64,000 nt of DNA, taken from assembly GCA_037954325.1 (NCBI GenBank), contig JBBMNZ010000001.1, positions 19,567,758-19,631,757 on the forward strand, given 5' to 3'. The position numbers were made by a program, and so were the translations under genes. Below the pieces are notes generated by a model. That model did no database searches and was not told where the DNA came from. It saw only the letters and a program-made list of their open reading frames with translations. The stretch is from Fistularia commersonii. Lineage: Eukaryota; Chordata; Actinopteri; Syngnathiformes; Fistulariidae. Of this stretch, positions 22,657 to 35,704 are shown one piece after another (positions within the stretch are counted from its first letter, which is position 1; the number at the start of each line of letters is the position of its first letter).

Positions 22657-25600
22657 CTACTGCAAGTTCTTGAGGAGCCGTCCGTAGCGGAAGTCGTAGA
22701 CGTGGCGACAGAGGAACACCAGCTCCGGGTCGATGTCGTCGGACACATAGTGGCGGTGGGCGGCGCCATCGACGGCGGCCGGCACCACGAGGGAGGCGGC
22801 GCTGTAGCAGATGCCCTCCTGACGGCGTCTTACCAAGGCACAAAATCTGGGAACGGCAAAGAACAAACTCCGCTGAGCTGGTCCCGCCACCGAGGAAGCC
22901 GATGTTTCTTCCGGACCCGAAGGCAAAGCACCTCCGGCCGGAAGCTCGACGAACGCTACGCCTCTTACCGACAATACTGTGCCAGCGTGAGCACATGGCA
23001 TTTGTCTTCTATGCAGGCCACGCTGTTCACGTCCTGATGCCGAGACGCAAAGATCTCGTTCTGGAAGACAAAAAGAGAAACTTTCTTTGTGGCTTCAAAA
23101 AGCGAAGAGCACTTTCCCGAACAACACGCAGATACTCCCGGGAAGTCAACGACTGTCTGCAGGGCGGGAGGAAGGCCAGTCTCCGCAAGACTCGCTTTTA
23201 AGGCGTCGGGATACGCCGGCGGAAGACGCTCGAGCCGTCACGCTATCTCCTGGGAGGTCGATCTCCCGCCATCGGGCTGAAAAACCTTCTCAGCTCCGGA
23301 GGCCAAAATCTCATCTTCTCCTGAAGCCGTTGGACGACTGAGAAAAGGTCAATCTGCCTCGTTTGAGTCTTGCCGACACACAGGAAGTGGTCAGAAGAAG
23401 CAGGGGGGGAGTTACGGAAGAAGTTCAGGTTCCACGGCTCAATGTCACGAGGAAGCCGTCTGCATCTGAGGGGCTGCTGCGCCCGCAACGGCCGAGGAAC
23501 CTGTTTTCCTCCTCTTCTTCTTCAGCTCTGTCACGCTTTAATCATCTGGAATGACCATTTTGTGCCAAATCTAAGTAAACGGTGCGGGAGCAGAAAGCGG
23601 AAGTTCTTGTGAGATGGCCTCAAACAGCCCCAAGAAAGCCGCGGAGGTGGCGTTCAGCACTGCCGGGGTGAAAACTGTGATCGTTACCTGAAATGATGTT
23701 TGCTTTCAACGGCGCCAGCCTGCTGGGACGGCCGCGCCGCTGAATAGCATCCATCTAGATTTAGATTTAATAACGCCTGTGTTTCCCCGGCGCCGCACGG
23801 CTCAAAATGGCTCCCGTGAAAAGCCGCTTCCCTATAAATGTGACGGGACTCGGTCCCGGAGCGCCTGCAAAAACTTGACGAAAATGAAACCAGATGACGG
23901 TTGACTCCTGAGAAACGACTGGGGGATAAAACGACGTTTCCCCGGCGGTGTCTTTTAACCCTTTGCTGACGCCGGCCGTGCACACAGGCGGCCGAGGACA
24001 TTTGCCTCTGAGGAGCTCGAGATGAGGCGGCGAGGTCGGGATTCTACCGCTCTGAAGGCACGAAAACCGATGGGAAAACATCCGATAACGCGCAATTTGG
24101 AGTCCCTCCTCACCTCACAATGTAGGCTGGGGTTTCGCCCCCCCTGGGTGTGTTCTGGACGGTAGTACCAGAACAGGCTCATCATCAGTTCTCCTGAAGA
24201 CACCAGAGAAGCGAACGTCAGCTGTGACCGGGGAGGGTGACGGCCATCGCGGCGCCGCACCCTCGGCTCCTACCTGACTCGGGCTCTTCCCACAGGGCGG
24301 AGATCTTGGCCACATAAGGCAGAGACTTCTTCCTGGGCCCCGATTTCAGGAGGACAGTGTCTCTGACCTGAATGAGCTCGCCGTCCCTCTGGACCCCCTC
24401 AAAGCACTTCCTCAGCGCCGGAGCCTCCTCTCCCTGCACAGACAGGCAACGGGAAACACCGACTCGTCAGGCCAGACTTCTTCATCGGCACGAACGCCGG
24501 TGGCTGTCCGGATCGGAACGAAGGCGGCCGCCGTCCAGAGGGTGTTTTCCGAAGACGCGTCCGGCGGCGCCGTGACGAGCTCCGGTACGATCTCTGTCTG
24601 CGAACCGCCGACCGACGCCGCGGTCTACTTACCAGACAGAACACCTCCTTCTGAAAGGGCACGCCAACCGGTTGCCAGCCATTGGTAGTTTTTTGGCGGC
24701 TGATCTTTGGCTGCCTGGCGAAGGTTTGCCCTCCGACGCCGGCCGAGCAGAGCCGCTGTTTCTTTTCTCTGTTGAGAGGGAAGACAGTCGAGCTGAATCT
24801 GCCGGTGCCTCGCGCACCGGACCTCGACCCGCTGGGCGGCTTGGCGCTCTGCGGACACTCCTTAGCCACCTGCGGAGGAGGCTGTGGCTGGCTGGGGTCA
24901 GACAGAGGAGTCTGAAGTTGGGGCACTGATTGGCCGGCTGGAGGCACAGTGGAAATGGGGCAGCCGGTGAGGATTCTTGGACTGGGACAGATGGAGATGG
25001 AGGTGGGGCCATGATGATCACTGAGCGCTGATGAGAACTTGTCTGAGGACGTAATAACAAAAGAAGTCAAGATAATGAAGTAAAACAAGTTCACGCTCAG
25101 GAATGACATTTGAACAACACCCCGTCGGTTCGGAGCCTCGACCGATGACGCGTCCACGGGCCCGTTTTCACCTCCGCACTCCCGGATACTCATATCGGAC
25201 ATTTATGGCATTTGGCTATGTTGGCGCCTCTTTTTCAGAGGGTTTGTGGCAAAGACAGGAGGTCGACGGACCTTCTATAACCCGACGGTCTTGGACCTTC
25301 AGAGCCTGGATTGAAGCCTTCGGACACGGACGAAGGCCCTTTGACAAGGAACATGGACAAGTTGGAAAACTAGGCTTACACCCAGAGTTGACCCGACCCC
25401 GTGTGGCGCCGAGGTAGAAGAGGTTTCGCATGCCCCCCCCCCCCCCCCCCATCAGCCATTTACATGTGCTTATAAAAGAGATGGAACAGCTTACTTCTTC
25501 CTGTAGTCTGTCCAAGATAATGTGTCACCTAATATACACGCTTAACAAATCGCTAATGAATACAAACCAATCCGATTGCAATATAGATACCCTTACCATC

Positions 25601-28476
25601 AAATAAAAATCCTGGAAACAAGTGAATAAAAAAAGAATAGTCATACATTTGGATATAAGAAAGGGTCACAGCGAGAAAAAATCCACCGTCCCCAACGGGT
25701 ACGATCATTTGTAGTAATATTAATTGTGTGTTGCCATACATTTTAAATCACAGTTAGTGTTTCCATTTTAAGAGTTAATAGCAATAACCGGCTTTAATAC
25801 TGAAGATGAACTTATTCCCGATTTTGCAGTGTTACGTACTAGTACAAGTAAAAGGTGTGGTTTAATCTGAACCCAGTTTACGCAGCTTCGTAGATATGAA
25901 AAAGCAAATGAAGTTACGGGTTTGGTAAAAAAAATAAATACATTTAAAAAAATCCTTTACTTTTCAAACAATAGAGTCTCGGCCCTGCTGTCGGGAGAGG
26001 AGCATCGCACAGCGGGGCACCGGGAGGTTGCCACTTCATGGAGTCTCAGCCGCAGAGGCCTTCATTCCCTGTCTGCTCGCATTAAACTGAGACAAAAGAG
26101 GTCGCACCCTGTGTCTGATTCAGTTCCTTCCCACTCGGCCGACTTTCCAAATGGCTGAAGATAAAAATGCCGGGGACAAAATGTTATTTTCAGCACAATT
26201 TTATGGCTTCGGCATTCAGCGAAAGAGGAACTCACATACGGAATGACCCCACGGCTTCCCGCCGCCGAGGAGGCTTTTACTCCTCAATTATTGGATGATC
26301 CTTTTTGTCTAATTCAGCCGATTCCATTGCCATGCGGAACAGTCGGTACACTGTCCCCGCTTGGAGCGCATCGAACAATATCAGGCAAGATCAGCGGCCG
26401 CAGCTGCCCGTCGTCAACCTGGCACTCGGGAGCGAAGAGCTGCGCTCCGAGGCGAGACGTCTGCGACACGATCGCCACGGAACGCTGCCAAAAGGAAGAA
26501 GGACGACGCTCATCGATACGTGGAAGCAAAACGACCGGTTCTCGGAAAACAGAGCCACTTCTTGGGTCAGGTTGTCCAGAGGTTGGAATCAATGGAGACG
26601 CATCGCCGCCACCTCCGAGCTCCATTCCCTCTCACCGCTCATTCCTTTCAGACCCTCTCTGTCAGACGCTACCCTGCGCTTCCGTGGCAAACATTTACCC
26701 CGGACCCTTTCGGACGAGCATGGCAATGACTGTCCGCCTGGCCGACATTTTTGCGAAAGCATTTTTCACGTTATTCAGAAATCACACAGATTCACCGGCC
26801 GGCTCCCGAATGCTAAGCCCGCTCTATTCTGGGAAAAGAATCAAAAACACTGTGGAAGAAATGTCACTTTCTCCATCCGACTTCAAGCGACTGCCGCCAC
26901 GGCAAAGGCATGAAACCGGAGCGACGATACCAAGTCGGATCTCGGCGTCTGATTACTGTAAACAAAGCACCGCCTTCTCCATAGCGCGGTGTTCGGTTTC
27001 ATCCTGCATGCGAACCATCGCCCCCGGGGTCTGACGCCAAAAATCCCCCGCTGAGAGCTCCACGTCTAGAAAAAGGCAACGCCGCTTTCAGGCACTGACC
27101 TGTGTTTGTTTTCGTTGTTTCTGAGGTTACTGACAGGGGCTTACGGGACGGAATACGCTCCCATATGGTGCCGATTACACTTTGGAATCCTAACAATTTC
27201 AGTGTAAAGCAAGGATAGTAAAGAGGCTGCTTGGAGGAGGTGCTAAATGGCAACTGCGCTTGCGTGGACGCGCACACACACACACACCTAGTAAGTGGTA
27301 GAAATGATTTGTTAAATTGTTCTCGTATCTGGCACTAAATATGAAGTCATGAACCAGGGACAGCGACAGAAAACGGAAAAGCGACAACACTGGCCAGATG
27401 TGGCACCACCTGTGTCCGCTATCCTTGCAAAAAGGTGCTCACATGGATGGTGAGCTGCTGACCTGAAATGCCACAACATAATACATGCATTTCATTCAGA
27501 GTAGAGCTTTCAGTGACCCTGGTACGTAACAGACGGGGAGGGGGGGGGGGTGCTTTCGTACTTTCTCCATTCACTTATTCCTTTTTCCCCTTTCCCACAT
27601 GGTTTTTCCCAGTGTGAGAATGGACACACAGACCACGCGTCCCGTGGGCTTTTGCCTTCCCAGCATTTTGGGATTCATTCATGGTCTGCAACCATGCTGA
27701 TGATTTTTGGTGAAGTACTACCAGAATATTCGTGTGTGTGTGTGTGTGTGTGTTTGTTACTACCCTGATCAGCCGCATCATATCAATTCTCTCTTACAGA
27801 AATATCGGAAAGGCTCAGAGTCTGTCCAATTTTCACGGTACGTAGAGACTGATTGAGAGGCTGATGAAGAGCTGAGCGAGGAATGTGTACGTCGCGGAAA
27901 CCGGCTCATTTCCATCTGGGCTGAGAGATTTGCACTTCCGCATTACTGTCATTGTCAAACAGAAAATTCCTGCGCTGCTCTTGATAAGGATTTTTAATCA
28001 AACCACCTCTGGTGATTATTGTCCTGGTACAGCAGTACTTTCCAAGTGAACGGACCAGGTGGTTCAGACATTATGCAGGATTTTTTTCCATTTCGATGGC
28101 CTCGTCTTTATGACCCCGTCCAATGGGAGAACTGTATTTCACACAGAGGAAGTCGTAAAGCATCTGAAAAAAAAAAGCAGTCTTTTTCCACCGACTGGCA
28201 AACAAGCTTTCTGTTCCCCGTCCTGTTATCTACAACTCATCTCGCTCGAGAACAAACTCGTGGCACGCCAGCCGGGAGGCGTTGGACGATGCGTCGGTAT
28301 CGCACCTGGAAGCCGCGCGGTCGTCTCTCTGCGGCTCCATCGCTGCTAAAAATCAACTGATCTCTGACCAGTTTGGCACGGACGGCAGATCCGTCCCTCG
28401 CTGCTCTGATATAAAAACCTGAGATTGGAAAACCCTGGCGTTCAGGCGTCAGGGTTTTCCCATCAGGAAAGCGATA

Positions 28477-28527
<51 letters not shown>

Positions 28528-31526
28528 AGAGGACAGATATCGCTTTCTCTGGTTGCCGGTGTTTGGGGGAAAAGAAATAAACTGCTAATAACTGAAGGCT
28601 CTGAAGCACGTTTCCTCACTGCTGATGAGAAGACGTGTCGCACTAAGGACAGGACAGCGAGATGGCAGCGGCGTACATCGGAGTGTATGCGGCGAGGCGC
28701 GCGTTAAGACCAGCTGCCTGAAATAGCTGGCAGCCTTCTGCCACGATGATCGAGACACCTGCCGTGACAAACAGCGGGTGTCTATCCGATGGGATACACA
28801 GCTATGCGGCGGACTTCGCATCTCCTGGAGGTGACCTCCAGGAGATGGGCGGACACTCAATCCCACACCCGGGATGGCGGGGAATTCGCACCGTGCACCG
28901 TGCCCGCCGGGTCATTCCCGACCGCCGACTTTCACCCAAAGCTCCGCTTTGTGAACCTCAAGTTCCTCAGCTTCTCCGAGTGGATTCGGAAAGACAATCT
29001 GAAGCGGCTGGTATTTCACACACCCCTCCCTTTCAACCCTCAATGTCAAGTAGGAGTGTAAGTAATGTCATTTTCAATGTCCTTTTGCTCTCCTGGACAG
29101 GAGCTGCTCCAGCGCTCAAACAAATTTCTCATTCACACTTAAAACCCTTATCGTTTCCTTGGGCTAGAGAAGGATTTATTTCCCCGCCGACTTGAAATCA
29201 AGCAAAGCAGCCGCCTCGTGCTTCCGAATGAGGATTATGTTATCTTACACGTTACTTGCGCGATGACTATCTTGCGTCGCGGCGTTCTGAGCCCGCGGTC
29301 ACGACTCTCGAACCGACTTCGACGCGTGAACACACGAGCGTCTCGTCCCCCACTCGACCATTTCGCTGCGGAAGAAACCCAGATCTCACAGCGGCAATAT
29401 ACATCTAGCGCTGACCTCCGCGAGGGCCCGCGAAGGACACGAGTGTTCCGAAGAAAGTTTGCCAGCTGAGACCGGCCGGGATGTTCCAAGCAATAACCTC
29501 GTCCGAGCCGCCGGGGTCATCTGATAACGGACCGGGGCCCATCCCGCCCCGGCGCAGACTTCCAGAGCTACAGGAAAGCAGACCCATTTGTCAGAGACAA
29601 ATGTTTACGCTTGAGACAAACAGCCGTTTTGGTTTACGTTTTCTTTTTTTTTTTAGGCCGGCGGTCGCGTCTCGGAACACGCCGCGCATCGAGATCGCCG
29701 TCGGCTCGCTAAAGCCATCCCTAACGGGCGCCCCGCGCTCGCCGGAACAGTTATTAGCAAAAGACCTTTCACGGTGGATCGGTGGAGCTGCTGAAGGTGA
29801 TGTGACAGGACAGGATGTGACGTGACCTTTTATTAATGAAAGCGGTTCTGATACTTTAAGGGATATTCACAAAAGTAGAGCGAGCGTATCGTCTTCATGG
29901 GTGCTCACCTCTTTCGGCGCCGCGGGAACATTTGGCGCAGTCCGTCGGCCTGAAGGAGCAACCTCCTCTGCCGATGGTTGGAATCACACTGGTATAGGCG
30001 GAGTAGCCGTTGATCCTGCAGGGCTCTCCGTAGCACGCCTCCACTGAGGCGCAGCAGTACACTGAATGGGAAATCCCTGAGGGCTGCAGACCGGACCTGA
30101 GGAGGAGCTTTGGCGTTTTGCTGCTCCTTGGACACAAAGTCAGGGGCGGGATGGAGGAGGGGGAGTCAGGCTGGCCGAAGTGAACACAGTAGCTCGGAAA
30201 ACAGGTGTACGTGTGCGGGCTGATGGCGGCGGCCGCCGGGTGGGCGGGCTGAAGATGGTGGTGGTGGTGGTGATGATGGTGGTGGTGGAACACCTCGGAC
30301 AGCGAGCCATTGTCGTCCGGTTCTTTGAGGGCCTTATCCTTCAGGAAGAGAGACAGTCTGTGACAGTACTCGACGCATCTCTCCCGCGAACAGCAGTAAC
30401 AGGAGGACACTTCCGTCTCCACCTGTTCCTCCTTGATTGTTTTCAAGGGGAATCCCAGCGCGGAGCCACGGTGGAGACGCTTGAGACACTCCTGCCCTCC
30501 CGAGGCACACTTCACGTCCGGGTCCGAAACCTGCGTCTCGCATGAACCGCAGCACCCTTGGCCGGCCGCTCCGCGCTGGGAATGAACGGGATCTTCTATA
30601 CCCTGTGTCCTACGCTTGACCTGTGTTTCTTCTGGTGGAGTCGTTCTTCTAGCCTGCGACGATCCTCCACGCGCACGCCCGCCGCCGCTCTCCGCCGCCG
30701 GTGTCACATCTTCGGCCTTGTTCTCACCGGCAGGCTTGGGGTTTTGCTTCTTTTGCCGCTTGGTCCCGTACAGGGAGCTGGTGAGTTTCAGCAGGGTGGC
30801 AGCGGTGAGGCCTGCTTGACGGCGAGGCGTCGGGGCGAACAGACTCAACCAGTCGACGCTCGGCGTCTGCTCCGCTGACCGCTTGGCTCTTTGTTTGGGG
30901 TCGGCGTTGGTTCCCGCAGTAACCTTTTTGGTTTCCCGATCCGCATTTCCACTTTGAGGGAGCCCATCTTTACCGGGATCTCCTTTTGAAGGTAGTTGTT
31001 TCTTCTGGATATTTGACGGGCAGAAATCTGCCCTGTAGAGCAGCAAGCTGTTGACGGCTTCGGCGTTGAGGGAGGCCATTCTCCTCTTTCGAGGCTCAAA
31101 ATCAGGCGCCGGCCACGCGAGCGAGGCGTCAGATTGTCCGGTTTTCGGTTCCGCCGTTTGCCGATCGGCTACGGAATTTCTCGTCATCCCAGATCCACCG
31201 CCTTTGGTCCTTCCTTTAGGGGAGCCGGAACACTGCTTCTGTCTGACGTCCGAACTGTTGTACCTCCCGGCTCCCGGTGCGTCGTGTCCTTTAAACCCTT
31301 TCTCGTCCAGACGGGTGAGCAGGACACAGCAGTTCATGGCCGCCGCGCTGTCGACCGCGAACGTCTTCTTCCCACGTTTGTGTGACTCCTGATTGCTCTG
31401 CGTCTTTCCTTTCACCTCCGTCTTCCTCTCTGCCCCTGCCATCACGCCAACCTCCTTTTCCCTGCCTCCCCTCTCCCTCCAGGGCCTTCCACTTATCGCT
31501 CCTCGGCTCTGCCGCGCTTTCACCAT
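22657..31526 (-). CDS. bahd1: BAH domain-containing protein 1 (heterochromatin silencing factor)
   Basis: BAHD1 is a nuclear silencing scaffold that reads H3K27me3 through its BAH domain and recruits HP1, HDAC and related factors. Six coding exons join in phase: 29909-31526, 24633-25042, 24274-24433, 24114-24193, 22969-23060 and 22657-22846, giving 849 residues (human 780). Exon 1 holds the disordered N-terminal half with family anchors CVLLTRL, RKRRMASLNAEAVNSLL and SLFAPTPRRQAGLTAATLLK, an 11-His tract (plus-strand 30,256-30,288) and NGYSAYTSVIPTIGRGGC. Exon 2 ends in TNGWQPVGVPFQKEVF. Exons 3-6 form the BAH domain, with DTVLLKSGPRKKSLPYVAKI, SLFWYYRPEHTQGGR, FASRHQDVNSVACIEDKC and the C-terminus DPELVFLCRHVYDFRYGRLL. 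The ATG has an ACCATGG context. A 24-base C run on the coding strand followed by GGACGAG just upstream may be the pyrimidine tract of an intron acceptor after a non-coding first exon. Confidence 0.93.
28428..28547. repeat. (TC)n(AC)n microsatellite framed by inverted repeats
   Basis: The dinucleotide tract (28,477-28,527) is flanked by perfect 13-bp inverted arms, 'gaaagcgatatct' at 28,467-28,479 and its complement at 28,535-28,547. Just upstream is a second near-perfect hairpin with 14-bp arms around 'ttcagg' (28,428-28,461). Confidence 0.8.
28819..28847. repeat. Perfect 13-bp hairpin
   Basis: The arm 'catctcctggagg' is followed by the loop TGA and then its exact reverse complement. It lies in bahd1 intron 1 and has no recognised function. 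Confidence 0.85.
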
Positions 31527-31536
31527 GGTCTCGTCC

Positions 31537-31560
31537 GGGGGGGGGGGGGGGGGGGGGGGG
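31537..31560. repeat. G24 homopolymer next to the bahd1 start
   Basis: Twenty-four consecutive G on the + strand (C on the bahd1 coding strand) begin 11 bases from the start codon. Confidence 0.95.
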
Positions 31561-34395
31561 TGATCAGGGTCCGGCGACGGAGGGTTGAAACTCAGCGCGG
31601 CCCATCAGTTAGCACCGGACTCGATCAGCGGCCGGCTCCGTACACTCTCTGGGGAGACACAAGAGTGGACATTAAATGTAAGACTGATACCAGACATACA
31701 TGTGCCGCTCCTTGGCTCTTTATCCGCGATAGGGGAAAAAACACGTTTCTATTTCTACGTCTCCGTCGCGTATAGCACTTTGCGTGGAGAGCGTGCTTTG
31801 CCGTACAAACACTCGGACATACGGTTATAGATTTCCTAGTTATAGGTTAAGTCGCGGTGAGGTCAAACACATCCCGGAGGATCTTCTGCTCTCCGGAGTT
31901 TTCCCGTCGGTCCTTCGGACCGTGAAGACTTCCAACGTGGTGCTCGGCGCAACTGATGCTTTCAGGTTTGGTTTCGTGATGTCATGGTGATTATTCCCGT
32001 CTTATCCCGCGCCGACAGCCGAGGTTATAGGCGCTAAGCGGCTCGTCGAAGAGCGCTTCTATTCTATGGGTAAAAGACCGCGGGAACGTTTCACGGCAAA
32101 AGTGCTGAGATGCAAAAAACGTCCGCAGGGTCACGGGGGCGGCGGCTCAGGCGTGAAATCAAATTAAGGGCTTCTCCAAATTTCGGGCGCGCAAAGCAAA
32201 CGTAGCTCTGATCGCAGCCGTCACAAGATCATCCTTGTTTCAGCCAACCCGGCGACAGAAACACTTCAGTTACCATGTCAACAGGCAGCCACCAGGCACG
32301 CCGGAGCATCTCCACATCTCCGGCATCTTCACAGCAGTCAGATGTTTTAAAAAAAGCAACTCACAACTCTCTGTAAGGTCCTCCCTTGGTTTCCAGCAGG
32401 AAACGTTTCTGAGCCGCAGATGTTTTCAAACCGCAAAGAGCTTTTATGTGACGACGATCCCGCGCGCGACATGGAGACGCGGATGCTTCCTGCTGGACTC
32501 TTAACAATTGCTCTACTTGACCTCCAAAACTGACTCCGCATGGGTCTTTGTGTACGAAGTGGCTCCTCAGCAGGGGAACATTCTGCGCAACCACAACGAC
32601 GTCCTTTAAGAAAAGATGTAGAGACCAGACTTGGCTCCTGTCAGTACCTGCTCCTCACAACAACAAAGCACTTGTCGTTCCCTCAGTTTGTAAAGACGCA
32701 GAAGGTGCGGTGAACAGTCAGTGAATCGGCCCTGAAGCAAGGGACAATAACAGGATGTTTTCACCCACATATTAGCTGCTTTCATGAAGCGTCCAGCTCG
32801 GGTTTGCCTCCAGGAAGTGGCCTCCTCCCGGGGAACCTTTTAGTTGTGCATTCCCACAGGCAGCGGGACAACGGTAGGTACCGCACCTTGAGCTCCACGC
32901 CACAAACCGCAGACATGGACACCATGGAGGTGGAAGCCGCCACAGCGTCCATGGAATAATAATCACGGACTATCAGATGGTCATTTTTATCTTCTCCCTG
33001 CACTGCTTCGCCGTGTCAAGAACTGTGTCAAGTTAGCCGTCAGCTAACTCCGCACTTATTCTGGACCGAAAATAGATGTTCTTCTGGAGCCCTGGAAAAC
33101 CCTCTGAAGCGTAGCCGGACGGAAGAGCTCGGACCTCTTCCTCCCTCCATTTCTCGCTGCTTCTGTCCATTTTGTTTTGAGAAAACATCCGACCATTGAC
33201 CACAGAAGTTGTTAAAAATGACACCCTGCGCCCCGCGAGAAGTATCTCGAAACGGGCGCGCTTCTCCAAGCACCTAGGCCTTTCAGGGGAACGATAAAAG
33301 GACCCAGCCTCAGAGCAGAAGCTAAGACGGCTCGAGCAGGTGAACTCCGAGATCCCTGGTTCCTCTGCTGCCCGAATGCACCGAGAAACGGCCACATTCC
33401 CCAAAAGGTCTAGGAGCTGCCAGAAGATCCTCCGGTGGGAAAAACACCGGCTCCTCGGCGACACGACTGATCCACACCGTGATCAGAGCTCCTCCGACAA
33501 GTGGAACAGGGGCGGCTGGGAACGAGCTACGGAGAGAAAGCAATGAAAGCTTTTCTAATCCTGAATTAAAGTAATGTGAGGACTTTCGAGGGCCAACGAG
33601 AGGCGAAATGCCAACAGACAAATACTTGTACACGGACGTCGGTGCAGAAGCCGCTTTGGATCCCGGGCTGGGTGGCGTCTCGCTGCCAGGATCACCGGAG
33701 CCAACAGCACAGCGGGGGAAGGAACCCAAACCCCAAATGTCTGCAATTTCAGAGGGACGTTCAAATCGTGATTGATGTTTGCTTTCAAAGTGCAGCCCAC
33801 ATACTGCATCTCATTCCGGGGCCCATTATTGCAAATATAGATTTGAAATGGACTCGGAGGAGATGTGTATGCGTGTGTGCATGTGTGTGTGAGTGTGCCT
33901 GTGCATCACAGCCTGATTGTAATATTTACATGCGCTGCATAACCATAAAGTTTGGGAGGTTTCTGAGCGCTGATATTTAATTCTAGCGACTGTCAGGATT
34001 TCAGTCTCCAGCTGCCAATTCAAGGAAACAATTACCCGTGAGAAACACAGCTGTGTGAGTGTGTGTGGCGAGGGAATGATGTCATCAACGCTCAACCAGA
34101 GACCTGTGATGAGTTAGTGATCAAACATCATCCAATGAAGGATTGAAACCTCTGATAGCAGGGCTAGCTCCAGGGGCTAACACCGGGGCTAGCTCGAGTT
34201 CATTTCAACAGGACAGAGGAGAGGAGACTCGTGCTGGGTTTCTGTCCAATCAAGTTGCTTCGTTTTAAGTAACAGCGAAGCAGCGCGGAGGGACACAATG
34301 GAGGGACAGCTGCTCCAAACACCGGCCGGCTCGGGAACCCCCTGCTGCCAATGCTGCCAAGAACCTGCACAGCATCACAGCATGATCCCCACCCA

Positions 34396-34424
<29 letters not shown>
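34396..34424. repeat. (CA)n microsatellite
   Basis: About 14 CA units. Confidence 0.9.
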
Positions 34425-34426
<2 letters not shown>

Positions 34427-34845
34427 GTTTAGGTGTAGCTCAGGAAGCTGGAAGGCTTTGTCGCCGGTTCTCTTCCTGCACTTCTGTGCTCGTTCCTGAT
34501 ATCCCTGTCTCTTTGAGTCCCCTAAATCTCCAGAGGCCGCCAGGTGCTTCAAGAGCTGCTCAAAGATGCACACCTGAAGCCCCGCGGTGGAGGTGAACGC
34601 CAGGATTTCCGGGTATTTACCGTTTCCCCGGTGGAGGAGGCCCGGACCAGCTCCGCCTCCTTGACACAGTTTCAACATGCAAAACTCCTTGAGCTGTTGG
34701 AGCAGCTCAGCATGTAGCAGGAGGTCCACGCTGACCCCTCTGAGGACCCATGAGGCATTTTAGGTGTGTGAGATCTCATCTTCATGGTTCTCTCCTTCAG
34801 AGAGGTGCCACCATGTGAGAAGAAGCCCTGAAGCCTGACCCCCCA

Positions 34846-34846
<1 letters not shown>

Positions 34847-34886
<40 letters not shown>
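34847..34886. repeat. (CA)n microsatellite
   Basis: About 20 CA units. Confidence 0.9.
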
Positions 34887-34888
<2 letters not shown>

Positions 34889-34979
34889 CGGGGGACTGGG
34901 CACGGCTCCACAGTCACCCCCACCCGCACACCAACTATGTAAGCGAAAACACGGTGCGTGTCGTGTGCGTGGAAAAGAC

Positions 34980-35520
34980 TCGCCTGCTCGGACCTGCGCC
35001 TGGAGAGCGGGGTTCGGAAAGGAGGGGGTGGAGGGAGGGGGGGGGGTCATCCTCGATCGTCAGGGAGGAGGGGGGGGGGGGGTCTGGCGGTACCGACTCG
35101 CGTTACCCGGCGGGTTCCGAAAGCGTCCGTCCTCCGCCCGCCGTCCGATCTCCTCCGCCGCGATCCGTCCTCCGCCCGCCGGCTCGGAGCGCGAAGACCG
35201 GGAGGCAGTGAAGGAAAAATGAAGGCAGACGGAAGAAGCCGTCGGATCCCGCTCCCCCGCTCCTCCGCTCCTCCGCCCGCAGCAGCCGCAGACGGTGACC
35301 TACTTCCAGGCGGCGCGCCGGAGGAGAACCGCGCTCCGCCGCGCCGGGACGTCCCCCCGCCGCGGGAACCGACCGGCAGTCGATCGAACAGCTGCGGAAC
35401 AACCGACGCCTGTCCGCGGTTCTCCCGCACGGTCCTCCAGGACGGGTTCCTCAGCACCTTGCTCCGGAGCGGCGCGAAGGAACATGATGGTCTGATCCTC
35501 GGAGGAAGATCATGTGTCCA
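34980..35520. promoter_or_regulatory. CpG-rich, G-run-rich patch; candidate CpG-island promoter
   Basis: This block is much richer in G+C and CpG than its surroundings and contains several runs of 5-12 G between 35,022 and 35,084, a dense G-quadruplex-type pattern. It also holds a 127-codon Pro/Arg/Ala-rich open frame from an ATG at 35,219 on the + strand with no recognised family; GC-rich composition alone could produce such a frame. It could be the bahd1 promoter (minus strand) or the first exon of another transcript; the sequence does not decide. Confidence 0.35.
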
Positions 35521-35704
35521 TAAGTTCACCCGTTCACCCCCAACCCCCTTCCGATTGGAGGGGAGACTTGATACAATCCCAAATTCTAGGTGGTCTTAAT
35601 CTAATCCCTGGAGACGATGCTTTCTTGGAATATTCCGGGCTGCCGCTGCCTCCACCTCCTCTCCTCAGCGACGTCCTTGTATTTCCGATTTTCATTTTTC
35701 CACG

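Larger units (their letters stand above)
25043..29908 (-). other. bahd1 intron 1 (4.9 kb)
   Basis: This intron separates the long N-terminal exon from the BAH-coding exons. It contains an 18-base C run (25,433-25,450), a (GT)n at 27,732-27,752, a (TC)n(AC)n tract at 28,477-28,527 flanked by inverted repeats, and two short perfect hairpins. No coding sequence is recognised in it. Confidence 0.6.

Noticed and set aside
22114..23037. Open frame of 307 codons on the + strand
   Set aside because: It is antisense to the last two bahd1 exons and begins across a (GT)n microsatellite, with no protein-like motif.
24399..25202. 267-codon minus-strand frame as a separate gene
   Set aside because: Its central part is bahd1 exon 2; the ends read through the flanking introns.
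26243..27034. Open frames of 263 and 202 codons on the + strand
   Set aside because: Two overlapping frames in the same GC-rich intronic stretch, no family signature, inside bahd1 intron 1; likely chance.
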